A stretch of DNA of 64,000 bases from Desulfovibrio sp. G11 (GTDB lineage Bacteria; Desulfobacterota; Desulfovibrionia; Desulfovibrionales; Desulfovibrionaceae), in the NCBI RefSeq assembly GCF_900243745.1, contig NZ_LT984798.1, forward strand, positions 2,750,001 to 2,814,000, given 5' to 3'. The notes under the pieces were generated by a model, which saw nothing but the letters and a program-made list of their open reading frames with translations, searched no databases and was not told where the DNA came from. This document shows positions 15,120 through 23,629 of the stretch, piece after piece. Each line of letters opens with the position of its first letter. The stretch's first letter is position 1. The translations under genes were made by a program, and so were the position numbers.

Positions 15120-16379
15120 CATTGCTGTCCGGCTAAGGGGTAACAAAAAAGTCCAAAATCTCAGCAGTATGTGGTATAAGAAGTTACCACAACAACTTGC
15201 CACACAAGGAGATTTTGGACTTGAGCCATCATACTACACTCTTCTCTCAACTGCTATCCCTGATACCGGGACATGTTTTTGAAAAACTCGAACGCAAGCA
15301 CAAAACTGGCCGCTCTTCACGCCAATTTGGATTCAAGGAGCAATTCACCGTCATGGCCTTTATCCAACTCGCTGCAAGGCGCTCTTTACGCGATGGGCTT
15401 CGCGCCTTGGAGGCGGCCAAGAGACGGCTGTATCACCTCGGCTTGAAATCAGTAGCGCGTTCCACGGTTGCCGATGCCAACAATTCAAGGCCTGTGGAAT
15501 TTTTCAAAGACCTGTTCGCTGAAATGTATGGCCTGTGCCATCTTCGTGCGCCTCGTCACAAATTCCGCTTCAAGTGCAAGCTGTACAGCATGGACGCCAC
15601 CACCATCAGCCTATGCCTGTCCATCTTTCCCTGGGCGTCGTTCCGGCGGAACAAGGCTGGCGTGAAAGTAAATACCGTGCTTGACCACGATGGCTACATT
15701 CCCGCTTTTCTCGATATCAACAATGCCAAAACCCACGAAAGCCGCATGGCCAAAAGTCTTTCATTGCCAAAGGGTTCCATCGTCACCTTCGATAAAGGCT
15801 ATATCTGCTATTCCTGGTTTCGCATGTTGACCGCGAAGGGCATTTTCTTCGTAACCCGACTGAAGAGCAATGCTGCCTATAAGCTCGTTGATCGCCGCGC
15901 CGTAGACCGGAAAACCGGGGTCACGTCCGATCACATCATTGACGTGAGCAGCCGGGGAAAAACCACTCGTCTACGCAGAATCGGCTATCGCGATGCGAAA
16001 ACCGGCAAACGGTACGAATTTTTGACCAACCATTTCCGCCTGTCCGCCAAGACAATTGCTGATATCTATAAAGAACGCTGGCAAATTGAAATATTCTTCC
16101 GCGAAGTCAAACAAAATCTGCATATTAAAAGCTTTGTCGGGCGCTCGGAGAATGCGGTGCACATCCAGATTTATACGGCCCTGACCGTGTATTTACTCCT
16201 GGCCTATCAGAAATTCCTGAGCAAGCTTGGGCTGTCGGTGCAACAACTCTTCGAGCTCATTTGCTTGAATCTGTTCGGCAAGGATTCTCTGGAAGAACTT
16301 CTGAATCCACGAAGACGAAAAACTATAAACACCTATAGTTATAGCCTGTTAGCTATGGGTGCTTAACCGGACAACATTG
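15120..16379 (+). mobile_element. IS4-family insertion sequence, copy 1
   Basis: The element is 1260 bp, bounded by CATTGCTGTCCGG at the left and CCGGACAACATTG at the right (13-bp imperfect inverted repeats). It differs from copy 2 at few bases (for example one silent change near 16310). The flanks AGAACAGGT and GTGCTGCAT do not match. A target duplication is therefore missing, which suggests recombination or deletion after insertion. Confidence 0.9.
15221..16366 (+). CDS. IS4-family transposase (copy 1)
   Basis: This is a DDE transposase of about 381 residues. I take TTG 15221 as the start because AAGGAG lies 9 bases upstream; a TTG at 15197 has no ribosome site. The N-terminal domain (LFSQLLSLIPGHVFEKLERK) is of the DUF4372 type. 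The catalytic domain shows MDATT, VTFDKGY and the Y-x2-R-x3-E-x6-K signature in YKERWQIEIFFREVK. The frame is intact, so this copy could be active. It catalyses cut-and-paste movement of the element. Confidence 0.9.
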   Translation: MSHHTTLFSQLLSLIPGHVFEKLERKHKTGRSSRQFGFKEQFTVMAFIQLAARRSLRDGLRALEAAKRRLYHLGLKSVARSTVADANNSRPVEFFKDLFAEMYGLCHLRAPRHKFRFKCKLYSMDATTISLCLSIFPWASFRRNKAGVKVNTVLDHDGYIPAFLDINNAKTHESRMAKSLSLPKGSIVTFDKGYICYSWFRMLTAKGIFFVTRLKSNAAYKLVDRRAVDRKTGVTSDHIIDVSSRGKTTRLRRIGYRDAKTGKRYEFLTNHFRLSAKTIADIYKERWQIEIFFREVKQNLHIKSFVGRSENAVHIQIYTALTVYLLLAYQKFLSKLGLSVQQLFELICLNLFGKDSLEELLNPRRRKTINTYSYSLLAMGA

Positions 16380-16808
16380 GTGCTGCATGAGATATTCCAC
16401 GAACTCAGCAGGACCAAGCTTATACCGTTCCATGAGGTTATTGGACGTGTAAAAATCTCCATCATCTGGCTTTGGCATTTCTGTGAAGAATATTTTCAGA
16501 GGAAGGGTTGCCAGTTCTGGGGGGCAGATTGTGCCGTCAGCGTCAAAGGCAAGGACAAGATTGTTTCGGCAAAGGCTGTCTGAATTTTAGGTCGTGATTC
16601 AACGTCTTGAATGATGTTACAATCTCGCCAGTCCGTTTTGTCAACAGGGGGGAGAGGTGCGCCGCTGCTTTCGGGGGGGGCTTTTCGTGAAAGGCACATC
16701 TTTGAAAGGGGCATCCGGTAAACCAAGGTCCTCAGCGGAAACATTGCCTATATATTCGGGATGAAGCTTCTCACATTGCAATACATCTTCCAGTAAAAAA
16801 TAGGAGCA
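16380..16808 (-). pseudogene. decayed minus-strand gene between two IS copies
   Basis: On the minus strand the frame shifts several times but keeps protein-like stretches: LEDVLQCEKLHPEYIGN near 16790, then in another frame NLVLAFDADGTICPPELA and MPKPDDGDFYTSNN with MERYKLGPAEFVEYL. The shifts include a run of eight G on the plus strand near 16673. Both ends run into IS4 copies. I do not recognise the family. The remnant implies that a larger gene was broken here by the insertions. Confidence 0.4.
16800..16808 (+). repeat. 9-bp target-site duplication of IS4 copy 2 (left)
   Basis: ATAGGAGCA directly precedes the IS at 16809 and recurs directly after it at 18069-18077. This fixes the element ends and the 9-bp duplication length. 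Confidence 0.9.
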
Positions 16809-18068
16809 CATTGCTGTCCGGCTAAGGGGTAACAAAAAAGTCCAAAATCTCAGCAGTATGTGGTATAAGAAGTTACCACAACAACTTGCCACACAAGGAG
16901 ATTTTGGACTTGAGCCATCATACTACACTCTTCTCTCAACTGCTATCCCTGATACCGGGACATGTTTTTGAAAAACTCGAACGCAAGCACAAAACTGGCC
17001 GCTCTTCACGCCAATTTGGATTCAAGGAGCAATTCACCGTCATGGCCTTTATCCAACTCGCTGCAAGGCGCTCTTTACGCGATGGGCTTCGCGCCTTGGA
17101 GGCGGCCAAGAGACGGCTGTATCACCTCGGCTTGAAATCAGTAGCGCGTTCCACGGTTGCCGATGCCAACAATTCAAGGCCTGTGGAATTTTTCAAAGAC
17201 CTGTTCGCTGAAATGTATGGCCTGTGCCATCTTCGTGCGCCTCGTCACAAATTCCGCTTCAAGTGCAAGCTGTACAGCATGGACGCCACCACCATCAGCC
17301 TATGCCTGTCCATCTTTCCCTGGGCGTCGTTCCGGCGGAACAAGGCTGGCGTGAAAGTAAATACCGTGCTTGACCACGATGGCTACATTCCCGCTTTTCT
17401 CGATATCAACAATGCCAAAACCCACGAAAGCCGCATGGCCAAAAGTCTTTCATTGCCAAAGGGTTCCATCGTCACCTTCGATAAAGGCTATATCTGCTAT
17501 TCCTGGTTTCGCATGTTGACCGCGAAGGGCATTTTCTTCGTAACCCGACTGAAGAGCAATGCTGCCTATAAGCTCGTTGATCGCCGCGCCGTAGACCGGA
17601 AAACCGGGGTCACGTCCGATCACATCATTGACGTGAGCAGCCGGGGAAAAACCACTCGTCTACGCAGAATCGGCTATCGCGATGCGAAAACCGGCAAACG
17701 GTACGAATTTTTGACCAACCATTTCCGCCTGTCCGCCAAGACAATTGCTGATATCTATAAAGAACGCTGGCAAATTGAAATATTCTTCCGCGAAGTCAAA
17801 CAAAATCTGCATATTAAAAGCTTTGTCGGGCGCTCGGAGAATGCGGTGCACATCCAGATTTATACGGCCCTGACCGTGTATTTACTCCTGGCCTATCAGA
17901 AATTCCTGAGCAAGCTTGGGCTGTCGGTGCAACAACTCTTCGAGCTCATTTGCTTGAATCTGTTCGGCAAGGATTCTCTGGAAGAACTTCTGAATCCGCG
18001 AAGACGAAAAACTATAAACACCTATAGTTATAGCCTGTTAGCTATGGGTGCTTAACCGGACAACATTG
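16809..18068 (+). mobile_element. IS4-family insertion sequence, copy 2
   Basis: This copy is 1260 bp with the same 13-bp terminal repeats as copy 1 and lies in the same orientation. It is flanked by perfect 9-bp duplications ATAGGAGCA (16800-16808 and 18069-18077). It is the only one of the three copies with an intact target duplication, so it is probably the youngest insertion or the only one not rearranged. Confidence 0.93.
16910..18055 (+). CDS. IS4-family transposase (copy 2)
   Basis: The protein is identical to copy 1 as translated. The frame is full length, with the DDE residues and the Y-R-E-K signature present. The start is taken at TTG 16910 after AAGGAG. Confidence 0.9.
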   Translation: MSHHTTLFSQLLSLIPGHVFEKLERKHKTGRSSRQFGFKEQFTVMAFIQLAARRSLRDGLRALEAAKRRLYHLGLKSVARSTVADANNSRPVEFFKDLFAEMYGLCHLRAPRHKFRFKCKLYSMDATTISLCLSIFPWASFRRNKAGVKVNTVLDHDGYIPAFLDINNAKTHESRMAKSLSLPKGSIVTFDKGYICYSWFRMLTAKGIFFVTRLKSNAAYKLVDRRAVDRKTGVTSDHIIDVSSRGKTTRLRRIGYRDAKTGKRYEFLTNHFRLSAKTIADIYKERWQIEIFFREVKQNLHIKSFVGRSENAVHIQIYTALTVYLLLAYQKFLSKLGLSVQQLFELICLNLFGKDSLEELLNPRRRKTINTYSYSLLAMGA

Positions 18069-18123
18069 ATAGGAGCATTGATCATCGTGGATCAGACCAA
18101 GGCTAGGGGCAGGAAATTCGAGA

Positions 18124-18695
18124 TCAGTTTTGTTTGCTCTCATTTTGGCCATGATCGAGAATGCCAGAAATATCGGTGACATGGATAGCATGCCCGCCAA
18201 CTTCCTTAAATATTTCACTGACGGCCACATCAGCCTGAGTTTTGCAGTATCTAAAACAATGCGTTCTCTATCCCAAGGCTCATACTTTTGATTAACAACA
18301 CTTTGCCAATCGGGCAGAACATGGCCGGAAATGTCTGGCGACCGGCCTTCGACCCTTTCCTTATGTTGCTCCGTGTCCGAGCAGATGATTTCAATTTCCA
18401 GATAATCAACGCCCTCTTGAACGGCTATATCCCGCCATGCGTTACGGGTAATTCGTAATGGATTCACGGAGTCTGCCACAACCGAAAGCCCCAGACGTAG
18501 ATTGTCCGCAGCTAAAGCATAACCGGCAATATACCCCGCTGGACCTAAATCCCATTGATTTTTTGCCAAGCCTGAACGAACAAGCGCCAGTTCCAAGCTG
18601 TCCATGCGTATGTATGCGGCGGAAAGTTTTTGAGCGACTTGGCGCGCTATTGTAGTTTTGCCAGTTCCCGGCAGGCCGCCGAATATTAATAGCAA
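18124..18695 (-). pseudogene. P-loop kinase, frameshifted near its 3' end
   Basis: It starts at TTG 18695 with AAGGA upstream. The N-terminus MLLIFGGLPGTGKTT is a Walker A motif of the AAA_33 / small-molecule kinase type, followed by YIRMDSLELALVRSG. The frame as it stands runs on past DTAKLRLMW into the IS. If one A is added to the AAAA run near 18240, the protein continues DTAKTQADVAVSEIFKEVGG and ends at a TGA at 18124-18126. This is the ending expected of such kinases. So either a real one-base deletion has altered the C-terminus or there is a homopolymer sequencing error. The kinase core itself is intact. The substrate is unknown. Confidence 0.65.
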
Positions 18696-18958
18696 TTTTT
18701 GTCCTTATCGTTGAAGTGACCGGGTGTTACTCAGACGAGTGCGTTATTCGCGGGCAACCAACTGTCCGTCCCCCTTTCTGAATTGCCGCAATATCCACTT
18801 CAGCAACGCCCGCCTTACAAATTCATTGAAAAGATCCTATGAGCGGAGCAGGTTCCCGGTGGTCTAACTTCCGTTATTCGCACCGCATGGGCCGTACTGT
18901 GCGGGATCTGTCGGGGCACCGTCCTTGCACACCCTGGCTTCCTTCCACACTAGTGAGC
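18696..18958. other. intergenic, nothing recognised
   Basis: No convincing frame, RNA or repeat is seen between the kinase start and the integrase relic. Confidence 0.4.
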
Positions 18959-19130
18959 TTAAATGCTTTTGAGATGAACTAAATAATCTGCCATTCCTGC
19001 ATCATGCGGCGGCGCTCCGGCAAATATTCGGCATGATTGTAGCGGCCCGAATGGCGTTTTTCTCGCCGTGGGCAAGCTGGGCTTCAATTACGTCTGCTCT
19101 GTATCCTTGCTCGTTGAGTAGGGTATTGCT
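18959..19130 (-). pseudogene. C-terminal relic of a tyrosine integrase
   Basis: On the minus strand the sequence reads TLLNEQGYRADVIEAQLAHG then EKNAIRAA. After a one-base shift it reads YNHAEYLPERRRMMQEW, and after another shift ADYLVHLKSI and a stop at 18959-18961. This is the C-terminal end, including the catalytic tyrosine region, of a P4-type integrase. The first 300 or so residues are missing. It lies about 260 bases from tRNA-Leu, the usual kind of integration target, so it marks an old, mostly deleted genomic island. Confidence 0.75.
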
Positions 19131-19325
19131 CCGCCGCTGGGGGTATCCAGAAGTTTAGGCAGGGCAGGGGAGAGAAAATGGTGGGAATATCAGCCAGGAA
19201 CAAGGCTTTCGCGTGTTGGGGGTATCGCGGAAGGCAATGTTCTTTTCTCTGCCTTACTACCCCCAAAATACCCCCAGAAATGGGGTATGTCAACGAACCC
19301 TCGCGAATTGAAACGGAAGCTCAGA

Positions 19326-19360
19326 AAACAAAAAATCCGCTTGGCTATTGGCCTTGCGGA
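19326..19360 (-). terminator. terminator of tRNA-Leu
   Basis: On the minus strand TCCGC and GCGGA pair with an inner GGC/GCC pair, followed by a T-run interrupted by one G. It lies directly downstream of the tRNA-Leu 3' end. Confidence 0.7.
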
Positions 19361-19388
19361 CTTTTGCGAACTTCTTTGGAAGTCTTTA

Positions 19389-19473
19389 TGGTGCCGAGGG
19401 CGGGACTCGAACCCGCACGAGAATTCTCACTACCCCCTCAAGATAGCGTGTCTACCAGTTCCACCACCTCGGC
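19389..19473 (-). tRNA. tRNA-Leu (GAG)
   Basis: This is an 85-base class II tRNA. The acceptor stem GCCGAGG pairs with CCTCGGC, CCA is encoded, the T-arm carries GGTTCGAGTCC, and a long variable arm is present. The anticodon loop TTGAGGG gives GAG. An integrase relic lies downstream, so the 3' end was probably an attachment site. Confidence 0.95.
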
Positions 19474-19591
19474 GCGAAAAAATGAATTAGCGTATTGTGC
19501 TGGTCTTGGCAAGCATTTTTTTAAAAAAATTGTCGGGGCTTGCGCTTACGTCGTGTTGCGAGTAACTTCAGGCGCTCACTGGAGACTGCCA

Positions 19592-20647
19592 ATGGACGAA
19601 AACGTACATAAATTTTTGCGTCGCACAGGCCCTGTGCTGTGCCTTGATATCGGCAGCGGTACTCAGGACGCACTCCTGGCCCGGCCCGGGCTTGAATGTG
19701 AAAACTGGCCGCGCTTTGTATTGCCGTCGCCAGCCCGCATGGTTGCCCAGCGCATCCGCGAACTGACCCTGCTGCGACATGACTTGTGGCTGCATGGCAG
19801 CAATATGGGCGGCGGCTTCAGCCAGGCCATCAAGGAGCACCTGGCCGCCGGATTCAAGGTGTGGGCTACTCCGGCCGCTTCGCGCGGCATCCACGACAGT
19901 GAGGATGTGGTGCGCGCCATGGGGGTGGAGTTTTGTGCCACCTGTCCCGTGGGCTGCGTTCCCGTTTTTCTGTCGGACTACGGACCGGACTTCTGGGCCG
20001 GGCTGTTGCGCATTTCCGGTCTGCCGCAACCGCACATGGTGCTTGCGGCCGCCCAGGATCACGGCCATCATGTAGGGGGCAACCGGCAGGGCAGGATGCT
20101 CATGTGGAACCGGCTTCTTGCCGAATCTGCGGATCCGGCATCCTGGATTTATTCCACGCCGCCCCCATCGCTTACCCGGTTGCAACCTCTGCATGACAAA
20201 ACCGGTGGCCCTGTGGCCGATACAGGGGCCAGTGCCCTGCTTGGCGCGCTGTGTGACAGCGAGGTCATGAACCGCAGCTACCGTGAGGGCATAACCGTCA
20301 TAAATGTGGGCAACGGGCATACTGTGGCGGCTCTTGTGTACAAAGGGCTGGTGCGCGGCATTTACGAGCATCATACGGGCATGCGCAACCTGGAGCAGTT
20401 GCTGGCTGATCTGGAACAGTTCCGCAAGCATTGGCTGCCCGCTGAAGAAGTGCAGGCCACGGGCGGGCACGGCACGGCCTTTGGTCCATACTGTGAAGAG
20501 GCCGGAGGCTATGAGCCTACGTTTATCACAGGGCCAAGGCGCGCCTTGCTGCAAGGCCACGGGCGTTTTTTGGCTCCGCATGGCGACATGATGCTGGCCG
20601 GCAGCCTGGGATTGCTGTGGGGCTGGGCGCGTACGCATGCCGATTGA
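19592..20647 (+). CDS. DUF1786-family protein (ASKHA-like fold)
   Basis: The 351-residue protein begins after GGAG at ATG 19592. It contains a phosphate-1-like strand VLCLDIGSGTQDALL and a second glycine loop ITVINVGNGHTVAALV, the pattern of the actin/sugar-kinase/Hsp70 nucleotide-binding fold. The rest is rich in conserved His and Gly (DHGHHVGGNRQGR). DUF1786 members are sometimes labelled as linked to pyruvate-formate-lyase activation, but the activity is not established. It is followed by a hairpin and then a PaaK-type ligase on the same strand. Confidence 0.7.
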   Translation: MDENVHKFLRRTGPVLCLDIGSGTQDALLARPGLECENWPRFVLPSPARMVAQRIRELTLLRHDLWLHGSNMGGGFSQAIKEHLAAGFKVWATPAASRGIHDSEDVVRAMGVEFCATCPVGCVPVFLSDYGPDFWAGLLRISGLPQPHMVLAAAQDHGHHVGGNRQGRMLMWNRLLAESADPASWIYSTPPPSLTRLQPLHDKTGGPVADTGASALLGALCDSEVMNRSYREGITVINVGNGHTVAALVYKGLVRGIYEHHTGMRNLEQLLADLEQFRKHWLPAEEVQATGGHGTAFGPYCEEAGGYEPTFITGPRRALLQGHGRFLAPHGDMMLAGSLGLLWGWARTHAD

Positions 20648-20677
20648 TCTGCAGGCGCAACCTGCGGCCTGATCCGG

Positions 20678-20697
20678 TCCGGAGGCTGACCTCCGGA
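20678..20697 (+). terminator. hairpin between DUF1786 gene and paaK-like gene
   Basis: TCCGGAGG and CCTCCGGA pair perfectly around CTGA, followed by AAGTTTTG. It could end or attenuate the upstream transcript. Confidence 0.55.
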
Positions 20698-20732
20698 AGT
20701 TTTGACAATGCTCCAGTAAGGTGAGGAGAGGC

Positions 20733-22031
20733 ATGGAAGTTTTTGATCCAGCGGAACTGTGGAGCCGGGAGCGCATAGAGGAAACCCAGCTTGTCCGGCT
20801 GAAAAATATGGTCGCTCAGGCCCGTAAGTGTGATTTTTACCGGCAGCGCCTCGACGAGGCAGGAATCGGGCCGGACTCTTTGCACAGCCTTGATGACCTG
20901 CGCCGCATCCCCTTCACCACCAAAGACGATCTGCGTACCCAGTATCCCACCGGCATGCTTTGCGTGCCTCAGGCTGAAATTGTGCGTATGCACTGCTCAA
21001 GCGGCACTACCGGGTCGCCCGTAGCCATCTGTCACACGCAGAACGATATCAATTCCTGGGCCGACCTTATGGCGCGCTGCATGCACATGGTGGGCGTGCG
21101 CCGTGAGGACGTATTTCAGAATATGTCCGGTTACGGTCTGTTCACGGGCGGTTTGGGCATCCATTTCGGGGCCGAACGCCTGGGCTGCCTGACCATCCCC
21201 GCCGGTGCGGGAAACTCGCGCCGCCAGATCAAGCTGGCCAAGGACTTTCGCACTACTGTGGCGCATATTCTGCCTTCCTATGCGCTCATTCTTGGCGAAC
21301 ACCTGCGCAATATGGGTGAAGACCCGCGTGAATTCCCCTTGCGCATCGCTCTTGTGGGCGCGGAGCCGTATACTGAAGAATTCCGCCGTCGTATTGAAAG
21401 CCTTTTTGATATGAAGGCGTATAACTCCTACGGGCTTTCCGAAATGAACGGGCCGGGCGTGGCCTTTGAATGCCTTGAGCAGGCCGGCATGCACCTGTGG
21501 GAAGACGCCTATATTCCTGAAATTGTCGATCCGGAAACAGGCCAGCCTGTACCCGAGGGCCAGGTGGGCGAGTTGGTCATGACCTGTCTCTGCCGCCAGG
21601 GGATGCCCATTCTGCGCTATCGTACCCGCGACCTTACCCGTTTTCTGCCCGGAGTATGCGGCTGTGGGCGCATGCACCGCCGCATGGACCGTATCCTCGG
21701 CCGCGCGGATGACATGTTTATCATCAAGGGCGTCAATGTTTACCCCATGCAGGTCGAGCAGGTCATCATGACCTTCCCTGAAGTGGGGCAGAGCTATCTT
21801 ATCCTGCTGGAGAACGATGGTATCGGCGATGTCATGCGGGTGCAGGTGGAAGTGCGCGACGAATTCTTTGTGGAAGACATGCGCGTTCTGCAAAGCCTGC
21901 AGAAAACTATTGCCCAGCGCCTGCGTGATGAAATCCTCATCACGCCCAGGGTAGAGCTTGTGCAGAGCAACAGCCTGCCGCGCGCCGAAGGCAAGGCCGT
22001 TCGCCTGCAAGACATGCGCGAAAAAAAATAA
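20733..22031 (+). CDS. phenylacetate-CoA ligase family enzyme (PaaK-like)
   Basis: The 432-residue protein starts at ATG 20733 after GAGGAG. It shows the adenylate-forming motifs SSGTTGSPV (ATP loop), YGLSEMNGPGVAFEC and RADDMFIIKGVNVYP with a conserved lysine region at the C-terminal lid. Family members activate aryl acids such as phenylacetate to CoA thioesters through an acyl-AMP intermediate. In sulfate reducers and other anaerobes they commonly pair with indolepyruvate oxidoreductase, which is not seen in this window. The substrate is therefore probably an aryl acid, by family only. DUF456 and TrmJ follow closely on the same strand. Confidence 0.88.
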   Translation: MEVFDPAELWSRERIEETQLVRLKNMVAQARKCDFYRQRLDEAGIGPDSLHSLDDLRRIPFTTKDDLRTQYPTGMLCVPQAEIVRMHCSSGTTGSPVAICHTQNDINSWADLMARCMHMVGVRREDVFQNMSGYGLFTGGLGIHFGAERLGCLTIPAGAGNSRRQIKLAKDFRTTVAHILPSYALILGEHLRNMGEDPREFPLRIALVGAEPYTEEFRRRIESLFDMKAYNSYGLSEMNGPGVAFECLEQAGMHLWEDAYIPEIVDPETGQPVPEGQVGELVMTCLCRQGMPILRYRTRDLTRFLPGVCGCGRMHRRMDRILGRADDMFIIKGVNVYPMQVEQVIMTFPEVGQSYLILLENDGIGDVMRVQVEVRDEFFVEDMRVLQSLQKTIAQRLRDEILITPRVELVQSNSLPRAEGKAVRLQDMREKK

Positions 22032-22044
22032 TACCGGAAACTGT

Positions 22045-22647
22045 ATGGATTTTTTGCCATTTCCCCTTGCCAGTCTGCTGGCGGGCGCATTCATCACCTT
22101 GCTGGGCTTCGTGCTTTTGCTCAACGTCTTCGGGCTGCCCGCCAACTGGGTGCTGCTGGGACTTGTGGCCCTGTGGAAGATGGCGCATCCCGCTTCGGAC
22201 GCAATGAACGTCTGGTTCTGGGTCATGATGATAGCTCTGGCCCTTGTGGGCGAAGCGCTGGAACTGGGCATGCAGATAGTCAAGGCCAAGCGGTATGGCT
22301 CAAGTTCGTCAGGCACATTCGCGGGCATGATCGGGGCCATTGCCGGAGCCATTTTACTGGCGCCGCTGTTTTTTGGCCTCGGGGCACTCATTGGCGCGGT
22401 GGCTGGCGCATGGACCGGCTGTTTTATTATGGAAATGCTCAAGGGCCGCCCCTTGGGCGAAGCGCTGGATGCGGCCTTTGGGGCTATGATGGGGCGCTTT
22501 TTGGGCACAGTGTGCAAGTGCGGTGTTGGCGGGGCCATGCTGGCTCTGGCGGCAAGCCGTATCTGGCCTCAAGTGCCGGCGCAAACACTGCCGGTGGCCT
22601 CCGATCCGCTGCAACTGGTGCTGGCCCTGATCGGAGGCGTGTGCTGA
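22045..22647 (+). CDS. DUF456-family membrane protein
   Basis: The 200-residue protein has several membrane helices rich in Gly and Ala, with the family stretch SSSSGTFAGMIGAIAGAILL. No enzymatic residues are evident. The start is ATG 22045, 13 bases after the previous stop, with a weak GGA upstream. Its function is unknown. It is co-transcribed with its neighbours by spacing. Confidence 0.7.
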   Translation: MDFLPFPLASLLAGAFITLLGFVLLLNVFGLPANWVLLGLVALWKMAHPASDAMNVWFWVMMIALALVGEALELGMQIVKAKRYGSSSSGTFAGMIGAIAGAILLAPLFFGLGALIGAVAGAWTGCFIMEMLKGRPLGEALDAAFGAMMGRFLGTVCKCGVGGAMLALAASRIWPQVPAQTLPVASDPLQLVLALIGGVC

Positions 22648-22648
22648 T

Positions 22649-23401
22649 ATGGCTTCTCTGCTTGACGGGTTGGATATTGTTCTGGTCAAAACACGTTTTC
22701 CTGAAAATATCGGTATGGCTGCGCGGGCTTGCGTCAATATGGGCTGTTCATCGCTGTCTCTTGTGGATCCCGAGCGGTGGGACAAGGAGAAGGCTCGCCC
22801 GCTTGCCACGCCCAAAGGGCAGGATCTGCTGGATGACGTAAAGGTCTATGCTGACCTGCCGGAAGCCGTAGCTCCCGTAACCCTTGTGGTAGGAACCACA
22901 GCGCGGGTGGGGGGCTGGCGTCAATCCCTGCTCTCGCCGGGGCGTGCCGCTGCGGACGTGGCGGAGGCCCTGGCGCACGGCGAAAGGGTGGCCCTTGTTT
23001 TTGGCCCGGAAGACCGGGGCCTGAACAATGAAGAAATAACCCATTGCCATAAGCTTGTGACCATACCAACGGACCCTGCGGCCAGTTCGCTTAACCTTGC
23101 GCAGGCCGTGTTGCTGCTTTTATATGAATGCGCCGATGCCCTGCGCAACAGACCGGGAAAAGACGCCGGAAATGCAGAAAAAAAACATCCCGGCGGGGGC
23201 AGGCAGGTAACGGCGGCAGAGCAGGAGCGTCTGATGGAATCCCTGAAAGACATGCTGCTGCGTCTCGATTACCTGCATGGCGATAATCCTGATTATTTTA
23301 TCATGCCCTGGCGGCGGCTCTTTAGCAGGGCCGGTTTACGGCGTCATGAGTATGACGCGTTGATGGGCCTGTGCCGTCAGGTGCGCCACAAGCTGGGCTG
23401 A
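22649..23401 (+). CDS. trmJ: tRNA 2'-O-methyltransferase TrmJ
   Basis: The 250-residue SPOUT-family protein has the three knot motifs in order: FPENIGMAARACVNMG, ALVFGPEDRGLNNEEI and IPTDPAASSLNLAQAV. The C-terminal extension (from about residue 170) is typical of TrmJ, which methylates the ribose at tRNA position 32 using S-adenosylmethionine. The ATG at 22649 is two bases after the preceding stop, so it is translationally coupled. A clear terminator follows at 23431. Other SpoU-family RNA methyltransferases are possible, but the length and motif 3 favour TrmJ. Confidence 0.82.
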   Translation: MASLLDGLDIVLVKTRFPENIGMAARACVNMGCSSLSLVDPERWDKEKARPLATPKGQDLLDDVKVYADLPEAVAPVTLVVGTTARVGGWRQSLLSPGRAAADVAEALAHGERVALVFGPEDRGLNNEEITHCHKLVTIPTDPAASSLNLAQAVLLLLYECADALRNRPGKDAGNAEKKHPGGGRQVTAAEQERLMESLKDMLLRLDYLHGDNPDYFIMPWRRLFSRAGLRRHEYDALMGLCRQVRHKLG

Positions 23402-23430
23402 CCCGCAGGTGCCGCACTGTCCAATATTTT

Positions 23431-23457
23431 GCCCGCTGACGCTCGTCAGCGGGCTTT
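23431..23457 (+). terminator. intrinsic terminator after trmJ
   Basis: GCCCGCTGACG and CGTCAGCGGGC pair around a two-base apex and are followed by TTTTGTTT. Confidence 0.85.
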
Positions 23458-23629
23458 TGTTTGTGGGGGGCAGCCCGGGCACTGCAACGTAATCCGCCCT
23501 GACCGGAGAGCGTGCATCGCAGCGGATGTGTCGGGTAATCTGTGCCGTCCGGTGTTCTCGTCATGTTCGTGGTTTGCAGGTAATTGCCGGCAAACCGCAT
23601 TTTTGTTTTTTGCCGGTTATATGAAGACT

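Noticed and set aside
19568..20776. 402-codon frame opposite the DUF1786 gene
   Set aside because: It has no start signal and no motif, and it crosses the intergenic hairpin.
20997..22538. 513-codon open frame on the minus strand opposite the PaaK-like gene
   Set aside because: It is a shadow of GC-rich codons. The plus-strand protein has all family motifs, while this translation is low-complexity and His/Ala-rich.
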